A DNA stretch of 29,820 bases from contig SKQJ01000036.1 in assembly GCA_007119075.1 (NCBI GenBank), positions 1-29,820 of the forward strand. Direction: 5' to 3'. The position numbers and the translations under genes are program-made. The DNA is from Bacteroidales bacterium (GTDB lineage: Bacteria; Bacteroidota; Bacteroidia; Bacteroidales; PUMT01). This document shows positions 1-8,053 of this stretch, piece after piece (within the stretch, counting starts at the first letter, position 1; each line of letters begins with the position of its first letter). Under the pieces are notes generated by a model. It searched no databases. It saw nothing but the letters and a program-made list of their open reading frames with translations, and was not told the DNA's origin.

Positions 1-950
1 CTCTGGTATTTCCCGTATTGGAATGCGGGTGATCCCTGGATCACGGCATTTTCCTCATTCACGTTTACTCCTACGCCGGACTGGGCGGCGATCCTGACTC
101 CGTCGGCAATCCTCAGGTGGCCTATGATCCCGACCTGACCGCCGATCATGCAGCCGGCACCGATCCTGGTCGATCCGGCAATGCCCGACTGGGCGGCAAT
201 AACCGTGTTTTCGCCGATCTCAACATTATGTGCGATCTGGATAAGGTTATCAAGCTTTACGCCCCTGCGGATTATGGTAGATCCCATCATAGCCCTGTCG
301 ATGGTGGTATTGGCGCCTATCTCGACATGATCTTCGATGACCACATTTCCTACCTGGGGAATCTTTTTGTAATTCCTGTCAGATTGCGGTGCAAAGCCAA
401 AGCCGTCGCTTCCGACAACAACCCCCGCATGGATCCTGCAATCATTGCCGATTTTACAGCCCCCGTAAATTTTCACTCCGGGGTAAAGAACCGTATTGTT
501 CCCTATAATGACATCCTTGCCTATATAGACCTGGGGATAGATCAGTACGCCGTCGCCAATGACCGAACCGGCCGAAACAACGGAAAATTGACCTGCATAA
601 ACGCTCTTGCCCAGTTTTGCGGAAGGATCGATCCAGGCCCTTTCATCAATTCCGGCCGGCAGCGGCTGCATTTTCTCCCTGAGAACGAGCAGATCGGCAA
701 TGGCCTGGTACGCATCATCAACCCTCACAAGGGTGCAGGCAACGGGTCGGGAGGGCTTAAACCCGCGATTAACAAGGACCACCGAAGCCCCTGTGGTATA
801 AAGATGCTTTTCATATTTTGGATTGGCCAGAAATGCGAGCGTGCCGGGTCTGCCTTCTTCTATTTTGGAAACGTCAGCTACTGCAGCATCTGGATCGCCT
901 TCAACCTCCCCCCTGAGAAAGTCTGCTATTTGTCCGGCGGTAAAGTGCAT
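1..950 (-). CDS. lpxD: UDP-3-O-acylglucosamine N-acyltransferase LpxD (partial, 3' end off window)
   Basis: LpxD transfers the second, N-linked 3-hydroxyacyl chain onto UDP-3-O-acylglucosamine in lipid A synthesis, in the cytoplasm. Reading the complement from ATG at 950 gives 316 codons open to the window edge. The family is about 340-350 residues, so roughly the last 30 are missing. An N-terminal uridine-binding region (about 1-100, starting MHFTAGQIADFL) is followed by many hexapeptide repeats of left-handed beta-helix type (for example AGSVIGDG, VYIGKDVIIG, VVIEDHVEIG). The expected catalytic histidine is in QIAHNVEIG (about H241), and the conserved block VVVGSDGFGFAP is present near 177-188. 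The gene lies 27 bp behind the HD phosphohydrolase on the same strand, so it is probably cotranscribed with it. In Bacteroidetes this pair usually precedes lpxC-fabZ and lpxA, which would lie outside the window. Confidence 0.95.
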   Translation of the reverse strand, partial: MHFTAGQIADFLRGEVEGDPDAAVADVSKIEEGRPGTLAFLANPKYEKHLYTTGASVVLVNRGFKPSRPVACTLVRVDDAYQAIADLLVLREKMQPLPAGIDERAWIDPSAKLGKSVYAGQFSVVSAGSVIGDGVLIYPQVYIGKDVIIGNNTVLYPGVKIYGGCKIGNDCRIHAGVVVGSDGFGFAPQSDRNYKKIPQVGNVVIEDHVEIGANTTIDRAMMGSTIIRRGVKLDNLIQIAHNVEIGENTVIAAQSGIAGSTRIGAGCMIGGQVGIIGHLRIADGVRIAAQSGVGVNVNEENAVIQGSPAFQYGKYQ

Positions 951-977
951 GAGAATAATTTTTGGTTATCGTGCTTA

Positions 978-2255
978 TTATCTATTATTTACTATGATAT
1001 CAATATCCCTGGGGAAGCAGAGAAAATATTTTTTTACCGTTTTTGATAACACCGAAAGATCCAGCATATCAGATGCTTCAGAAACATCGGCAAGGGAACC
1101 GTTTTTAGAGAGTATCCTGATCTTTTCATCTTCAGCCCGGTAAGCGTAATTGGATATGGTGCCGGTGAAAGCAAAAAAACCGGTTTCGCCAAACGGGACT
1201 CCAAACCTTTTCTGCACCTCCCCCTGAAGCTGCGAAAGCCTGTCGGGCGGAAAAACAGTATCGCTGAATTCAATGTGGTATAATAATCTGCGGGTAAACC
1301 ATGCCGAAAGAGTCGACAGGGTTTTATCCCGGTGTCCTGCCCACTGTTTGACGGCAGTTGTTATATCATCGTCGTCGAGAGCGGTAAAATGACGGATCAC
1401 TTGACCGTCAGATACGGTGCCTGCGGCAATTTCGCCCGAAAGGGAAGAAAAATCATTTTCAAGAAAGAACCGCAAAGAAGGAGTTGAGAACAGGTTTTCG
1501 CCCTTCAAGGATAATTGTGCGGCTCTTTTTAAGATCATGGTCAGCATTTTTTCTGCCGCCACAACTGTTTTATGGAAATATACCTGCCAGTACATCAACC
1601 GCCTGGCGATCAAAAATTTTTCTATGGAATAAATCCCTTTTGCCTCGACTACCAGATCATCGTCCATGACATCCAGCATTTTTATGATCCGGTCCGATCC
1701 TATCACTCCTTCGGTAACGCCTGTATAAAAACTATCCCGCTTGAGATAATCGAGCCTGTCCATGTCAAGCTGCCCGCTTACAAGCTGGTGTAAAAATCTT
1801 TTGTGGTATCTGTCGGAAAAAATCCGGATAGCCAGGGAAAGCCGGCCTTTAAATTGCCTGTTCAGATCCTCCATAAGAAAACCGGACATCCTCTCATGGG
1901 ATAAGCGGGGAATAATTGATGATTCAAGCGTATGTGAAAACGGGCCATGTCCGATATCATGGAGAAGTATTGCTGCAAGGACGGCTTCTTCTTCTTCTTT
2001 GCTGACTTCATGGTTCTTTGACCGGATCACCCCAATGGCCATTTCCATAAGATGCATTGCGCCCAGGCTGTGCTGAAACCGGGAATGGGTTGCCCCTGGA
2101 TAAACAAGATGGGTAACCCCTAATTGCTTTATCCTTCGCAGTCTTTGAAAAAACGGGTGCGATATCAGATCAAAGATCAGATCGGACGATATCCCGATAA
2201 ACCCATGAACCGGATCATTTATGATCTTGCGCTTATTGATTAGATACTGATCCAA
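978..2255 (-). CDS. HD-superfamily phosphohydrolase (SAMHD1/dGTPase-like, COG1078)
   Basis: This is a 425-residue metal-dependent HD-domain phosphohydrolase. Relatives include dNTP triphosphohydrolases such as SAMHD1, but the substrate of the bacterial COG1078 group cannot be read from sequence. The metal-ligand signature is complete: H62 in RFQHSLGAMHL, H99-D100 in LLHDIGHGPFSH, and D166 in QLDMDRLDYLKRDS. The N-terminal block NKRKIINDPVHGFI is characteristic of the family. The reading frame begins with TTG at 2253-2255. An in-frame TAG lies about 15 bases upstream and no ATG falls between, while the first internal ATG (about residue 67) would delete the family N-terminus, so TTG is the best start. 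It is the upstream partner of lpxD, a common Bacteroidetes arrangement. No good promoter was found upstream. Confidence 0.9.
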   Translation of the reverse strand: MDQYLINKRKIINDPVHGFIGISSDLIFDLISHPFFQRLRRIKQLGVTHLVYPGATHSRFQHSLGAMHLMEMAIGVIRSKNHEVSKEEEEAVLAAILLHDIGHGPFSHTLESSIIPRLSHERMSGFLMEDLNRQFKGRLSLAIRIFSDRYHKRFLHQLVSGQLDMDRLDYLKRDSFYTGVTEGVIGSDRIIKMLDVMDDDLVVEAKGIYSIEKFLIARRLMYWQVYFHKTVVAAEKMLTMILKRAAQLSLKGENLFSTPSLRFFLENDFSSLSGEIAAGTVSDGQVIRHFTALDDDDITTAVKQWAGHRDKTLSTLSAWFTRRLLYHIEFSDTVFPPDRLSQLQGEVQKRFGVPFGETGFFAFTGTISNYAYRAEDEKIRILSKNGSLADVSEASDMLDLSVLSKTVKKYFLCFPRDIDIIVNNR

Positions 2256-2504
2256 ATCAAATGAAGTCTGTTCCTAAAAGGAAAAAATCAAACGGATTGA
2301 CCCGTTTCACCTGGTGGCGCTATAAAAGGAGGCGGTCGACCAGCAGGCACTGGGATCAAAATATAATTTTATACAATTAGTTGCGTTTAGTACTGCGTAC
2401 CGATCAGAAGAAAGCATATCTGATCTTGCAGAAGCAAAAATAAGGAACTTTTGTAATTATTTAAGTGTTATTTTGCCAAAAGCCCTAATTTTCAAACTTA
2501 TATT
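2256..2504. other. Intergenic region without recognisable gene
   Basis: This is the hypophosphohydrolase-proximal half of the divergent gap before rimP. I see no open frame with family resemblance and no RNA gene. It contains AT-rich patches, but no match to the Bacteroidetes promoter pattern reading toward the HD gene with correct spacing. The closest is a -7-like stretch near 2355-2363, which is off by one base. Confidence 0.5.
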
Positions 2505-2536
2505 TTTGCGATTTTGAGTATTATTTTTTAATTTTG
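2505..2536 (+). promoter_or_regulatory. Bacteroidetes-type promoter for rimP-nusA-infB
   Basis: TTTG at 2505-2508 and TAATTTTG at 2529-2536 are separated by exactly 20 bases, a textbook match to TTTG-N19-21-TAnnTTTG used by the Bacteroidetes primary sigma factor. The -7 box continues as TTTAATTTTGCAC, a form repeated before proline dehydrogenase and (as TTTAACTTTGCAC) before exbB. The predicted start of transcription is near 2543, leaving a leader of about 100 bases before rimP. Confidence 0.75.
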
Positions 2537-2567
2537 CACGTTGAATGTTGAAGAGTTTTATATGATG

Positions 2568-2591
2568 TAGGGGACTTCAGTCCCCTATTTT
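2568..2591 (+). promoter_or_regulatory. Leader hairpin followed by T4 (attenuator-like)
   Basis: TAGGGGAC (2568-2575) and GTCCCCTA (2580-2587) form a perfect 8-bp stem around a TTCA loop, followed by TTTT at 2588-2591. It sits in the predicted transcribed leader, about 25 bases after the inferred start site and before rimP. The shape resembles a weak intrinsic terminator or attenuator. NusA, encoded in this operon, modulates such structures in other bacteria, so feedback control is possible but not shown. Confidence 0.55.
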
Positions 2592-2605
2592 GATAAGGCT
2601 AGTTC

Positions 2606-2665
2606 AATATGAACAGGAAGGAGGCGATAGAATAATTTAATATGATCGGGAAGGAGACCATAGAA
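2606..2665 (+). repeat. Near-duplicate of the rimP start region, forming an 8-codon upstream ORF
   Basis: Bases 2606-2632 and 2639-2665 match at 23 of 27 positions and are offset by 33 bases. Both begin AATATG and share GGAAGGAG and ATAGAA. The first copy reads as MNRKEAIE then TAA (2609-2635). The second is the rimP start, MIGKETIE. The two starts are in the same frame, separated by the stop. The upstream copy holds AGGAGG at 2619-2624, 17 bases before the rimP ATG, which is long for direct Shine-Dalgarno use. It may be a relic duplication or a short translated leader. Confidence 0.6.
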
Positions 2666-3106
2666 CAGCTGGTGAATGAGTATATAGAGGGGACGGATTT
2701 ATTCGTTGTTGAGATTCGTGTTTCACCTTCCGGTGAGATCAGGGTATTTGTAGATAACGAAAGGGGAGTAAGCCTTGAGGAATGCATTGACCTTAGCAGG
2801 TCTCTGGAAAACAGCCTGAACAGGGATGAACACGATTTTCAGCTGGAAGTTTCTTCTCCCGGCCTCACCGAGCCCTTTAAAGTGTTGCCGCAGTATCTGA
2901 AGAATATCGGCCGTGAAGTTGAGCTTGTAACAGCCGAAGGTTTAAAGCACACCGGCATACTGACCGGATTGACCGCGAATGGTTTGGTAATCCGGGAAAT
3001 GCTGAAAATCAGGGGCGAAAAAAAACGCCCGGAAATAAAGACAGTTGAAAATGAGTATGACTTTGACAGGATCCGGTCAACAAAACTGGTAATATCGTAT
3101 AAATAA
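2642..3106 (+). CDS. rimP: Ribosome maturation factor RimP
   Basis: RimP assists late assembly of the 30S ribosomal subunit in the cytoplasm. The 154-residue product has the usual family length. The N-terminal alpha/beta domain includes DLFVVEIRVSPSGEIRVFVD and the conserved LEVSSPGLTEPF block (about residues 67-78). The C-terminal SH3-like beta domain follows (REVELVTAEGLKHTGILTG onward). The ATG at 2642 fits the family start. Another in-frame ATG at 2609 is cut off by a stop at 2633-2635. It is the first gene of the rimP-nusA-infB operon, an order conserved widely in bacteria, with 15 bases to nusA. Confidence 0.95.
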   Translation: MIGKETIEQLVNEYIEGTDLFVVEIRVSPSGEIRVFVDNERGVSLEECIDLSRSLENSLNRDEHDFQLEVSSPGLTEPFKVLPQYLKNIGREVELVTAEGLKHTGILTGLTANGLVIREMLKIRGEKKRPEIKTVENEYDFDRIRSTKLVISYK

Positions 3107-3121
3107 AGGAAAAAGAGAAAA

Positions 3122-4366
3122 ATGGAAAATTTGAAACTTACTGAACCATTTTCCGAGTTCAAGGAACTGAAAAGCATAGACCGTGCAACTATGATGAGTG
3201 TACTGGAGGATGTTTTCAGGAGTATGCTGATAAAATATTTCGGAACCGATGAAAATTTTGATATAATCATCAATATTGACAAGGGCGATTTTGAAATATG
3301 GAGAAACAGGGAAGTTGTTGAGAATGATATGCTTGAAGATCCAAATATGCAGATAAGGCTGTCAGATGCACAAAAGATCGATCCTGACTACAGCGTCGGG
3401 GAAGAGGTGACCGACGAGGTAAAGCTTGCTGATTTCGGGCGCAGGGCGATACTCGCACTGAGACAGAACCTCACTTCAAGGATAATGGAACTTGAGAAAA
3501 ACAATGTATATCTCAAGTACAAGGACAGGATCGGGGAAATAGTCACCGGCGATGTTTACCAGGTCTGGAAACGTGAGATCCTTATCCTGGATGATGAAGG
3601 CAATGAGCTGATACTGCCCAGGGCAGAACAGATACCAACCGATTATTTCAGGAAAGGCGACACCATAAGGGCCGTTGTTATAAAAGTAGAAATGAAAAAC
3701 AATGTTCCCCTGATCATACTTTCCAGGACCTCCCCCGTTTTCCTCGAAAGGCTGTTTGAGCTGGAAGTTCCTGAAATATATGATGGCTTGATAACAATTA
3801 AAAAGATTGTCAGGGTCCCCGGGGAGAGAGCCAAAATCGCTGTCGAGTCGTATGATGACCGCATCGATCCGGTCGGGGCCTGCGTGGGCATGAAAGGATC
3901 GCGCATTCATGGTATAGTCAGGGAACTCAAGAACGAGAACATTGATGTTATCAATTTTACAACCAATACCCAGCTCTATATTTCAAGATCTCTAAGCCCC
4001 GCAAAGATCAGTTCCATAAAAATAATCGAAGACGAAAAAAGGGCAGAGGTTTTCCTTAAGCCTAACGAAGTGTCCCTTGCAATTGGCAAGGGAGGCCTGA
4101 ATATAAAGCTTGCCGGACAGCTCACGGGATATGAGATAGATGTGTTCCGCGACACGGAGGGAGCCGAGGAAGATGAGGAAGATGTCAACATAGATGAATT
4201 CAGCGATGAGATTGAAAGCTGGGTAATAGATGAATTGAAAGCGGTTGGCTGTGATACTGCCAGAAGCGTTCTTGAACTGCCAGTGGAAGATCTTGTTAAA
4301 AGAACCGATCTGGAAGAAGAAACCATACAGGAAGTGATGCGGATACTCAAGGCGGAGTTTGAATAA
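3122..4366 (+). CDS. nusA: Transcription termination/antitermination factor NusA
   Basis: NusA binds RNA polymerase and nascent RNA and modulates pausing, termination and antitermination. The 414-residue product has an N-terminal polymerase-binding domain (about 1-130), an S1 domain (about 135-200, GEIVTGDVYQVWKREILIL) and two KH domains with GMKG at 256-259 and IGKGG at 321-325. A short acidic linker (about 346-365, EEDEEDVNIDE) leads to a helix-hairpin-helix-like tail (about 366-414). It lacks the two full acidic repeats seen in the longer enterobacterial protein, which is normal for this phylum. It lies 15 bases after rimP, and a hairpin sits in the 62-base gap before infB. Confidence 0.96.
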   Translation: MENLKLTEPFSEFKELKSIDRATMMSVLEDVFRSMLIKYFGTDENFDIIINIDKGDFEIWRNREVVENDMLEDPNMQIRLSDAQKIDPDYSVGEEVTDEVKLADFGRRAILALRQNLTSRIMELEKNNVYLKYKDRIGEIVTGDVYQVWKREILILDDEGNELILPRAEQIPTDYFRKGDTIRAVVIKVEMKNNVPLIILSRTSPVFLERLFELEVPEIYDGLITIKKIVRVPGERAKIAVESYDDRIDPVGACVGMKGSRIHGIVRELKNENIDVINFTTNTQLYISRSLSPAKISSIKIIEDEKRAEVFLKPNEVSLAIGKGGLNIKLAGQLTGYEIDVFRDTEGAEEDEEDVNIDEFSDEIESWVIDELKAVGCDTARSVLELPVEDLVKRTDLEEETIQEVMRILKAEFE

Positions 4367-4375
4367 TTTACTGAA

Positions 4376-4402
4376 GGCATCGTCCATGCTTCGGGAGATG
4401 CC
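4376..4402 (+). promoter_or_regulatory. Intercistronic hairpin between nusA and infB
   Basis: GGCATC (4376-4381) pairs with GATGCC (4397-4402), and TCC (4383-4385) with GGA (4394-4396). This gives a 9-bp stem with one bulged G and an 8-base loop, starting 9 bases after the nusA stop. No T-run follows, so it is unlikely to terminate transcription. A processing or stability element is possible. Confidence 0.35.
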
Positions 4403-4428
4403 CTAAAATAATACGGAGAGATTTTAAT

Positions 4429-7400
4429 ATGTCAGAAGTCATTACTGCAAAAAGACTTAGTAAAGTAGCCAGAGAATTGAACCTGGGGATTTCCACGCTT
4501 GTTGAATTTCTCAGGAAGAAGGGTCATGATGTCAATCCAAATCCCAACACCAAGGTTTCGGAAGAGCAATATCATCTTCTTCTTAAGGAATTCAGTTCCG
4601 AAATAACCCTGAAAAAGGAATCTGAAAAGATCAGCCTCAGGATTGCCCGGGAAATCAGGGACAGTGTTTCTATTGAAAAGGACAGCAAGAAGAAGGAAGG
4701 GGAAGAAGCAGAGACTTCTGATAATGAGGAGGAACTCCTGATAAAGGATACCGGATCAAAAAAACCGGCCCAATCCCGGATGGCCGTTAAACCTGAAAAG
4801 CCTGCAGAACCTGAAGGCGAAAAGCCCCCAAAAGATTTGCCCGCGCCCGAAGCGGAAACTGCGGAGACGGAAAAGCAGAAAAAGCCGGAGACAGAACCTG
4901 AACCGGAGAAAGCAGAAAAAGCCGAAAAAGAGGCTGCCGCGCCCGGCATCAAGATTGTAGGCAAACTGGACCTGGATTCACTCAGAAAAAAGGCCCGGCC
5001 GGGGAAAAAAGCCGAAAAAGAAAAGCAGCCTGAAAAGCCTGTTGAGGATAAAGAAGAACCTTCCGGGGAAGAGGAAGCAGCGGCGATCGCTGACTCCGGG
5101 AAGCAGGCTGACAAAGCTGCTGACGAAGAAAAAGCGTCGAAATCTGACGAAGAAAAAGCAGCCATTTCTGCCGAAGAAAAAGCAGCAGAAAAACAACCTG
5201 CCACCGAAACACCTGCTGAAGAGGTGCCCGCAGCAGAAATCCCCAGTGAAGAAAAAACGGATGAAGTCTCTCCTGCAGAGGACGTTTTCAAACACAAAGT
5301 CAGAAAGCTGACAGGTCCCACGGTGGTTGGAAAAATTGACCTTCCGGAAAAAGAAAGGAAAAAGCCGGTTGCGTCTTCGAGCGATACTGAAAGAGGCAAG
5401 AAAAAGAAAAGGAAGCGTATAAGAAAAGATGTTGCCAAGGCCCCCTCTGACGAAAAACAAGTTGGTTCGAAACCATTCCCGGGTTCAGCCGATGATAAGA
5501 CAAGGGCAAGGAAGGGGAAGAAAAGGCCTGTGCGAAACGAGATCAGCGAGGAAGATGTGCAGAAGCAGATCAAGGACACCCTTTCCAGACTTACTTCCAA
5601 GGGAAAATCCAAAGGAGCCAAATACCGGCGGGACAAACGCGAGCTGCAAAACCTGAAACAGCAGGAAGAATCGGAAAAACAGGAACTGGAGCAAAAAACC
5701 CTCAAGGTTACAGAATTTGTAACCGTGAACGAACTGGCCAATATGATGGATGTTCCCGTTACGGACATTATAGCCTCCTGCATGAGCCTGGGCCTTTTTG
5801 TATCTATAAATCAGCGCCTTGATGCAGAAACCATAGCGCTGGTTGCAGAAGAATATGACTACAAGACCGAATTTGTAAGCGTTGATCTTCAGGACGACAT
5901 AAAGGATGATGAAGAATCTGCTGACGAATCCCTGCTTGTCGAAAGGCCTCCCATCGTGACCGTTATGGGCCATGTCGACCACGGCAAGACCTCCCTGCTG
6001 GACTTTATCCGAAGCGCCAATGTGATAGCAGGAGAAGCGGGCGGGATCACCCAGCATATCGGCGCTTACAGCGTTGAGCTGGATAACGGCAAAACAATTA
6101 CTTTTCTTGACACACCGGGTCACGAGGCGTTTACGGCCATGCGTGCACGGGGGGCGAAAATTACCGATATTGCGATTATAGTAATTGCAGCCGATGACAG
6201 TGTTATGCCCCAGACTGTCGAGGCAATCAATCATGCCCATGCCGCCGGCGTGCCCATTGTCTTTGCTATCAATAAAATGGACAAGCCCGGTGCAAATTCT
6301 GAGAGGATCAGGCAGCAGCTTGCCAATATGAATTTCATGACGGAAGACTGGGGAGGGAAATACCAGGTCCAGGAAATATCGGCCAAAATGGGAGACAACG
6401 TCGACATGCTGCTTGAAAAAGTCCTGCTGGAAGCAGAACTGCTTGAATTAAAAGCAAACCCGAACAAAAAGGCTACGGGCACCGTTGTAGAATCGGAGCT
6501 TGATAAGGGAAGAGGCTATATTACAACCATCCTGGTTCAGACGGGCACACTTAAGCTTGGTGACATAGTGCTCGCCGGCACTCATTATGGTCATGTGAAG
6601 GCCATGAACAATGAGCGGGGCAAACCTGTCAAGACAGCCGGCCCGGCAACGCCGGCATTGATCCTTGGCCTGAACGGGGCTGCCCAGGCAGGCGACAATT
6701 TCAATGTAATGTCATCCGACAAGGAAGCAAGGGATATAGCCAACAAGCGTGAACAGCTGCAGCGTGAACAGGGATTGCGGACCCAGAAACACATAACCCT
6801 CGACGAAATAGGCCGGCGTATAGCCATAGGCAATTTCCAGGAGCTCAATATAATTGTCAAAGGAGACGTGGACGGTTCGGTCGAAGCGCTCTCTGATTCG
6901 CTCATCAAGCTTTCAACCGAGGAGATTCAGGTCAGGATAATTCATAAAGCGGTGGGTCAGATATCCGAATCGGATATACTTCTTGCAGCCGCGTCGAACG
7001 CCATTGTTGTGGGGTTCCAGGTAAGACCTTCCATGAGCGCAAGAAAGCTTGCCGAAAAGGAAGAGATCGATATCAGGCTTTATTCCATCATTTACGATGC
7101 AATCAATGAAATCAGGTCGGCAATGGAAGGAATGTTATCTCCCGAAATAAAGGAGGAGGTAGTTGCAACTATCGAAGTCAGGGAAGTATTTAAAATTACC
7201 AGGGTAGGAACGGTTGCCGGCTGTTTTGTCAAAGACGGCAAGATAACAAGGAATACCCCCGTGCGACTGATTCGTGACGGGATTGTGGTTTATACGGGTG
7301 AACTTGGCTCGCTGAAAAGATTCAAGGACGATGTCAAAGAAGTAAACTCAGGTTATGAATGCGGGCTTAATGTTGCCAATTTCAATGACATAAAAGTCGG

Positions 7401-7449
7401 GGATATAATTGAAGGTTACCGGGAAGTCGAGTATAAGAAGAAACTCTGA
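4429..7449 (+). CDS. infB: Translation initiation factor IF-2
   Basis: IF-2 is the GTPase that delivers initiator tRNA to the 30S subunit and promotes subunit joining. The 1006-residue length is usual for Bacteroidetes, whose IF-2 has a long N-terminal extension. Visible parts are an IF2N motif at about 3-55, a lysine/glutamate/proline/alanine-rich low-complexity linker at about 65-400, and a second IF2N segment at about 428-485 (VTVNELANMMDVPVTDIIAS). The GTPase domain starts near 505, with G1 GHVDHGKTS (about 514), G3 DTPGHEAF, G4 NKMD and G5 SAK. Domains II-IV follow, with GTVAGCFVKDGKITRN near the C-terminus. The charged linker creates long spurious frames on the opposite strand. Third gene of the rimP-nusA-infB operon. 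Confidence 0.97.
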   Translation: MSEVITAKRLSKVARELNLGISTLVEFLRKKGHDVNPNPNTKVSEEQYHLLLKEFSSEITLKKESEKISLRIAREIRDSVSIEKDSKKKEGEEAETSDNEEELLIKDTGSKKPAQSRMAVKPEKPAEPEGEKPPKDLPAPEAETAETEKQKKPETEPEPEKAEKAEKEAAAPGIKIVGKLDLDSLRKKARPGKKAEKEKQPEKPVEDKEEPSGEEEAAAIADSGKQADKAADEEKASKSDEEKAAISAEEKAAEKQPATETPAEEVPAAEIPSEEKTDEVSPAEDVFKHKVRKLTGPTVVGKIDLPEKERKKPVASSSDTERGKKKKRKRIRKDVAKAPSDEKQVGSKPFPGSADDKTRARKGKKRPVRNEISEEDVQKQIKDTLSRLTSKGKSKGAKYRRDKRELQNLKQQEESEKQELEQKTLKVTEFVTVNELANMMDVPVTDIIASCMSLGLFVSINQRLDAETIALVAEEYDYKTEFVSVDLQDDIKDDEESADESLLVERPPIVTVMGHVDHGKTSLLDFIRSANVIAGEAGGITQHIGAYSVELDNGKTITFLDTPGHEAFTAMRARGAKITDIAIIVIAADDSVMPQTVEAINHAHAAGVPIVFAINKMDKPGANSERIRQQLANMNFMTEDWGGKYQVQEISAKMGDNVDMLLEKVLLEAELLELKANPNKKATGTVVESELDKGRGYITTILVQTGTLKLGDIVLAGTHYGHVKAMNNERGKPVKTAGPATPALILGLNGAAQAGDNFNVMSSDKEARDIANKREQLQREQGLRTQKHITLDEIGRRIAIGNFQELNIIVKGDVDGSVEALSDSLIKLSTEEIQVRIIHKAVGQISESDILLAAASNAIVVGFQVRPSMSARKLAEKEEIDIRLYSIIYDAINEIRSAMEGMLSPEIKEEVVATIEVREVFKITRVGTVAGCFVKDGKITRNTPVRLIRDGIVVYTGELGSLKRFKDDVKEVNSGYECGLNVANFNDIKVGDIIEGYREVEYKKKL

Positions 7450-7463
7450 TACCTTCCCGGTAA
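7416..7463. terminator. Inverted repeat at the infB/gcvH convergence (possible terminator)
   Basis: TTACCGGGAAG (7416-7426, inside the infB 3' end) and CTTCCCGGTAA (7453-7463) form a perfect 11-bp inverted repeat with a 26-base loop. It lies where infB (plus) and gcvH (minus) converge. There is no clear T-run on either side, so a termination role is only suggested by position. Confidence 0.35.
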
Positions 7464-7477
7464 TTGATCAATGCCCC

Positions 7478-7858
7478 TTAGCTTTCAATTAGTTCCCGGT
7501 ACTGATCGGCGGTAAGCAAATCGTCGAACTGACCGGGATCTTTCATTTTGATTTTGATCATCCACCCTTCCCCGTAAGGATCTTTGTTCACTACGTCAGG
7601 AGTGTCTCCAAGCTTGGGATTGACTCCCGTGATCTCGCCGGAAACCGGCATGAAAAGGTCGGATACCGTTTTGACAGCTTCGATTGTGCCGAAAACCTCA
7701 TCCTTGTCCAGGGAATCCCCCTGTGTCTCGATCTCGATAAAAACTATATCCCCAAGCTCCCCCTGGGCAAAATCGGTTATGCCTACGATTGCCTCGCCGT
7801 TTTCCTGGCGGATCCATTCATGATCTTTTGTGTACTTCAGTTCTGCTGGAATTTCCAT
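7478..7858 (-). CDS. gcvH: Glycine cleavage system H protein
   Basis: GcvH carries the lipoyl arm that shuttles the aminomethyl group between the P, T and L proteins of the glycine cleavage system. The 126-residue product is full length. The lipoylation site is K63 in GTIEAVKTVSDLFMPVSGEI. The N-terminal KYTKDHEWIR and the GITDFAQGELGDIVFIE block are typical. It lies 195 bases downstream of sprA on the same strand. The ruvA-sprA-gcvH order recurs in Bacteroidetes although the functions are unrelated. A -7-like TACTTTTG reads toward it at 7912-7905, so it may also have its own promoter. The other glycine cleavage genes are not in this window. Confidence 0.96.
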   Translation of the reverse strand: MEIPAELKYTKDHEWIRQENGEAIVGITDFAQGELGDIVFIEIETQGDSLDKDEVFGTIEAVKTVSDLFMPVSGEITGVNPKLGDTPDVVNKDPYGEGWMIKIKMKDPGQFDDLLTADQYRELIES

Positions 7859-7904
7859 ATTCTGTTGTTTTGAGGGTTGAAGTTAAAGATAGTGCTTATG
7901 TTAC

Positions 7905-7912
7905 CAAAAGTA
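7905..7912 (-). promoter_or_regulatory. Possible -7 element of a gcvH promoter
   Basis: On the minus strand the bases read TACTTTTG, matching TAnnTTTG. They lie about 47 bases upstream of the gcvH ATG. No TTTG is found 19-21 bases further upstream, so only half of the promoter pattern is present. Confidence 0.3.
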
Positions 7913-8053
7913 AGCAATTTTTATGTTATTATGTCTGCCGAAAGGCCGGGGGGATCCATTATATTTGAATATTTTGATTCACTTCCCGGAATGGGGGATT
8001 CACTGCCGGCAGACCGGTTGAGGAAAGACTTTGATCCGGAGTCTTCAGTAGAC

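Noticed and set aside
117..1046. 309-residue open frame on the plus strand
   Set aside because: It is antisense to lpxD and to the end of the HD gene, with no family features. The hexapeptide-repeat protein on the minus strand explains the region.
4572..5783. 403-residue open frame on the minus strand inside infB, rich in serine and phenylalanine
   Set aside because: It is the mirror of the lysine/glutamate-rich codons (AAA, GAA, GAG) of the IF-2 linker. It has no domain resemblance, and the plus-strand IF-2 frame is certain.
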